This document shows positions 5,483 through 6,700 of a stretch of DNA of 6,700 nt, piece by piece (the stretch's first letter is position 1; each line of letters begins with the position of its first letter). Below the pieces are notes generated by a model that worked only from the letters and a program-made list of their open reading frames with translations, made no database searches and had not been told where the DNA came from. The position numbers and the translations under genes are program-made. Source of the DNA: an uncultured Prevotellaceae bacterium (GTDB taxonomy: Bacteria; Bacteroidota; Bacteroidia; Bacteroidales; Bacteroidaceae); contig CAMZHB010000095.1 in NCBI GenBank assembly GCA_947306605.1, forward strand, positions 1 through 6,700, given 5' to 3'.

Positions 5483-6700
5483 TCAGAACAAGCGTCCCTG
5501 ACCTATGATTTCATTCTTGATTTCATCGTCGGACTTGTTCACATCTGCGTCGATGTCTTCCTCGTCGGGGGTATTGTCGGCCTCGCCTTCAGTTTGTGGG
5601 GCTTCCGGTTCGGGATGGCGCAGCGGAAGCAGTTCCTCAATGCTCTCAACGGCGTACGTGGTGAGGCGCTTGCCCTTTGCCTTGAAACTTTTGACGCCTA
5701 CAAACTGCTCCACGTCAATTTCTTCCGTCCCTCTGAAGGCGTCATCGCCGCCGTAAGTGAGGAGCAGGCGCGGGTAGGTCTCTTGTGTGAGGAGCAAAAG
5801 GCGGCTTTCGGCGTTTTCTCCCAAAATGGAGTGGGGCTTATTCGTATCTGGCAGGGTAAAACGTTTGAGATAGGGATACCCATTGTTGTCAGCGTCGTTC
5901 AGAACAGCGCTCCAAACGGTCGCGGCATGGTACTTGCCGATGTACTTGATGTTTGTTTCGTAGTGGTTGTTGGGCTCGACGTCGGTCATATAGTAGTTGC
6001 CGTCGCTTAGGATGACTACGATGCGGTCGTCAGCCGAGAATTCACCGAGGTATTCTCCATGTTCGTCGAAATTAAGTCGCTGGGTGTCGGTGTCAAACCA
6101 GACTTTGCGCCCTCCAAGTGTCGATGCGCCGTGGCTTTTCAGCAAGATGCGGTGAACGGGGTTCTTCGTGACAAGGTTTCCCTGGCTCTGACGTCCTTTA
6201 ATCTTTAAGTCGGCGAAGTCTATGTCGAAGGTAATCTTCTTCAACTTCGGCTGCGGTTTGAGCATCACCTTCACAACCTCGGCTTCACCGTTTGCATTTG
6301 CCGTGAAGTACACGATGCGGCTTCCCGGAGTGCCCATGGTCACGTCGTACTCGTGGTCGCGCGTGATGCTTGTCACGTTAAAACGTTTCTGGAAGTAACT
6401 TCCTTTGCGCCCGTCGTGATATATGAGATTGTATATCGTACGTTTGTCGTTCTTTTTGAAGACTGCGACGTAAATAACCTCGGCTTTGCGCCCCTCACGT
6501 TTGGACTTTTCGGTCTCACCTATGAACAATTTCTCCTGAATGCGGGTTACCTTGTACGTACCGTCGCGATAGAACAGGATAATGTCGTCAAGGTCGGAAC
6601 AAGGTCCGATGAGCTCGTCTTTTTTTAGGGCAGTGCCGATGAAACCTTCGTTACGGTTGATATAAAGTTTCTGATTGGCTTCGGCAACTTTGGCTGCCTC
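5483..6700 (-). CDS. parC: DNA topoisomerase IV subunit A, C-terminal part
   Basis: The frame is open to the window edge, showing 405 residues; the N-terminus and catalytic Tyr are outside. The TTG at 6529 is internal, because the frame upstream still reads as conserved protein (NQKLYINRNEGFIGTALKKD). The visible part is the DNA-binding beta-pinwheel C-terminal region of a type IIA topoisomerase A subunit, which decatenates and relaxes DNA with ParE. Recognisable stretches are VFKKNDKRTIYN (visible 80-91), GSRIVYFTANANGEAE (126-141), STLGGRKVWFD (193-203) and GYPYLKRF (274-281). No canonical GyrA box (QRRGGKG) is present; KGRQSQGN at 168-175 is the closest match. This favours ParC over GyrA. 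An acidic tail rich in Glu/Asp (about 363-397) ends in GQGRLF. It is the first visible gene of a minus-strand block with the DUF3316 and S41 genes. Confidence 0.88.
   Translation of the reverse strand, partial: EAAKVAEANQKLYINRNEGFIGTALKKDELIGPCSDLDDIILFYRDGTYKVTRIQEKLFIGETEKSKREGRKAEVIYVAVFKKNDKRTIYNLIYHDGRKGSYFQKRFNVTSITRDHEYDVTMGTPGSRIVYFTANANGEAEVVKVMLKPQPKLKKITFDIDFADLKIKGRQSQGNLVTKNPVHRILLKSHGASTLGGRKVWFDTDTQRLNFDEHGEYLGEFSADDRIVVILSDGNYYMTDVEPNNHYETNIKYIGKYHAATVWSAVLNDADNNGYPYLKRFTLPDTNKPHSILGENAESRLLLLTQETYPRLLLTYGGDDAFRGTEEIDVEQFVGVKSFKAKGKRLTTYAVESIEELLPLRHPEPEAPQTEGEADNTPDEEDIDADVNKSDDEIKNEIIGQGRLF

Noticed and set aside
5315..6010. 231-residue plus-strand frame opposite the DUF3316 and parC genes
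   Set aside because: It crosses the parC stop and the intergenic gap, overlapping two genes with recognisable protein sequence; it is a shadow frame.
6527..6529. TTG as the start of the parC fragment
   Set aside because: The 57 upstream codons are open and read as conserved topoisomerase sequence, so it is an internal Leu codon.

Overview
The window looks like chromosomal housekeeping DNA from a Bacteroidales bacterium, most likely Prevotellaceae or a close relative. The evidence is a ParC/GyrA C-terminal region of Bacteroidota type, a fused ThrA, an M64 peptidase and a DUF3316-like protein next to an S41 lipoprotein. Shine-Dalgarno sequences are largely absent, and -7 boxes of the TAnnTTTG form lie upstream of the tRNA and thrA. 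The genus is an inference; no marker here settles it.

Layout. Positions 1-525 (+) are the C-terminal part of a secreted M64 (IgA-peptidase-like) zinc metallopeptidase. It converges on thrA (529-2958, -), with only 3 bases between the two stop codons. thrA encodes a full-length bifunctional aspartokinase/homoserine dehydrogenase and has no thrB or thrC directly downstream. Upstream of thrA lies a 427-base region without a protein gene (2959-3385). It holds a possible ~180-nt thrA leader with two mutually exclusive hairpins and a third hairpin near the start codon, two copies of a -7-like box, an isolated dyad, and the terminator of the adjacent tRNA. A tRNA-Leu (anticodon UAG) occupies 3386-3466 (-), with its own promoter box and intrinsic terminator.

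Positions 3551-6700 form a three-gene minus-strand block: parC (5' end outside the window), then a DUF3316-like exported protein, then an S41 peptidase lipoprotein. The last two overlap by four bases (ATGA) and are probably translationally coupled.

Function. The genes fall into unrelated units: aspartate-family amino acid synthesis (thrA), decoding of leucine CUA codons, chromosome decatenation (parC), and two cell-envelope proteins translated together. I see no insertion sequence, phage gene, CRISPR array or other sign of recent transfer. The least explained part is the non-coding stretch upstream of thrA, where the overlapping hairpins suggest a cis-acting control element. I found no convincing new system beyond that.
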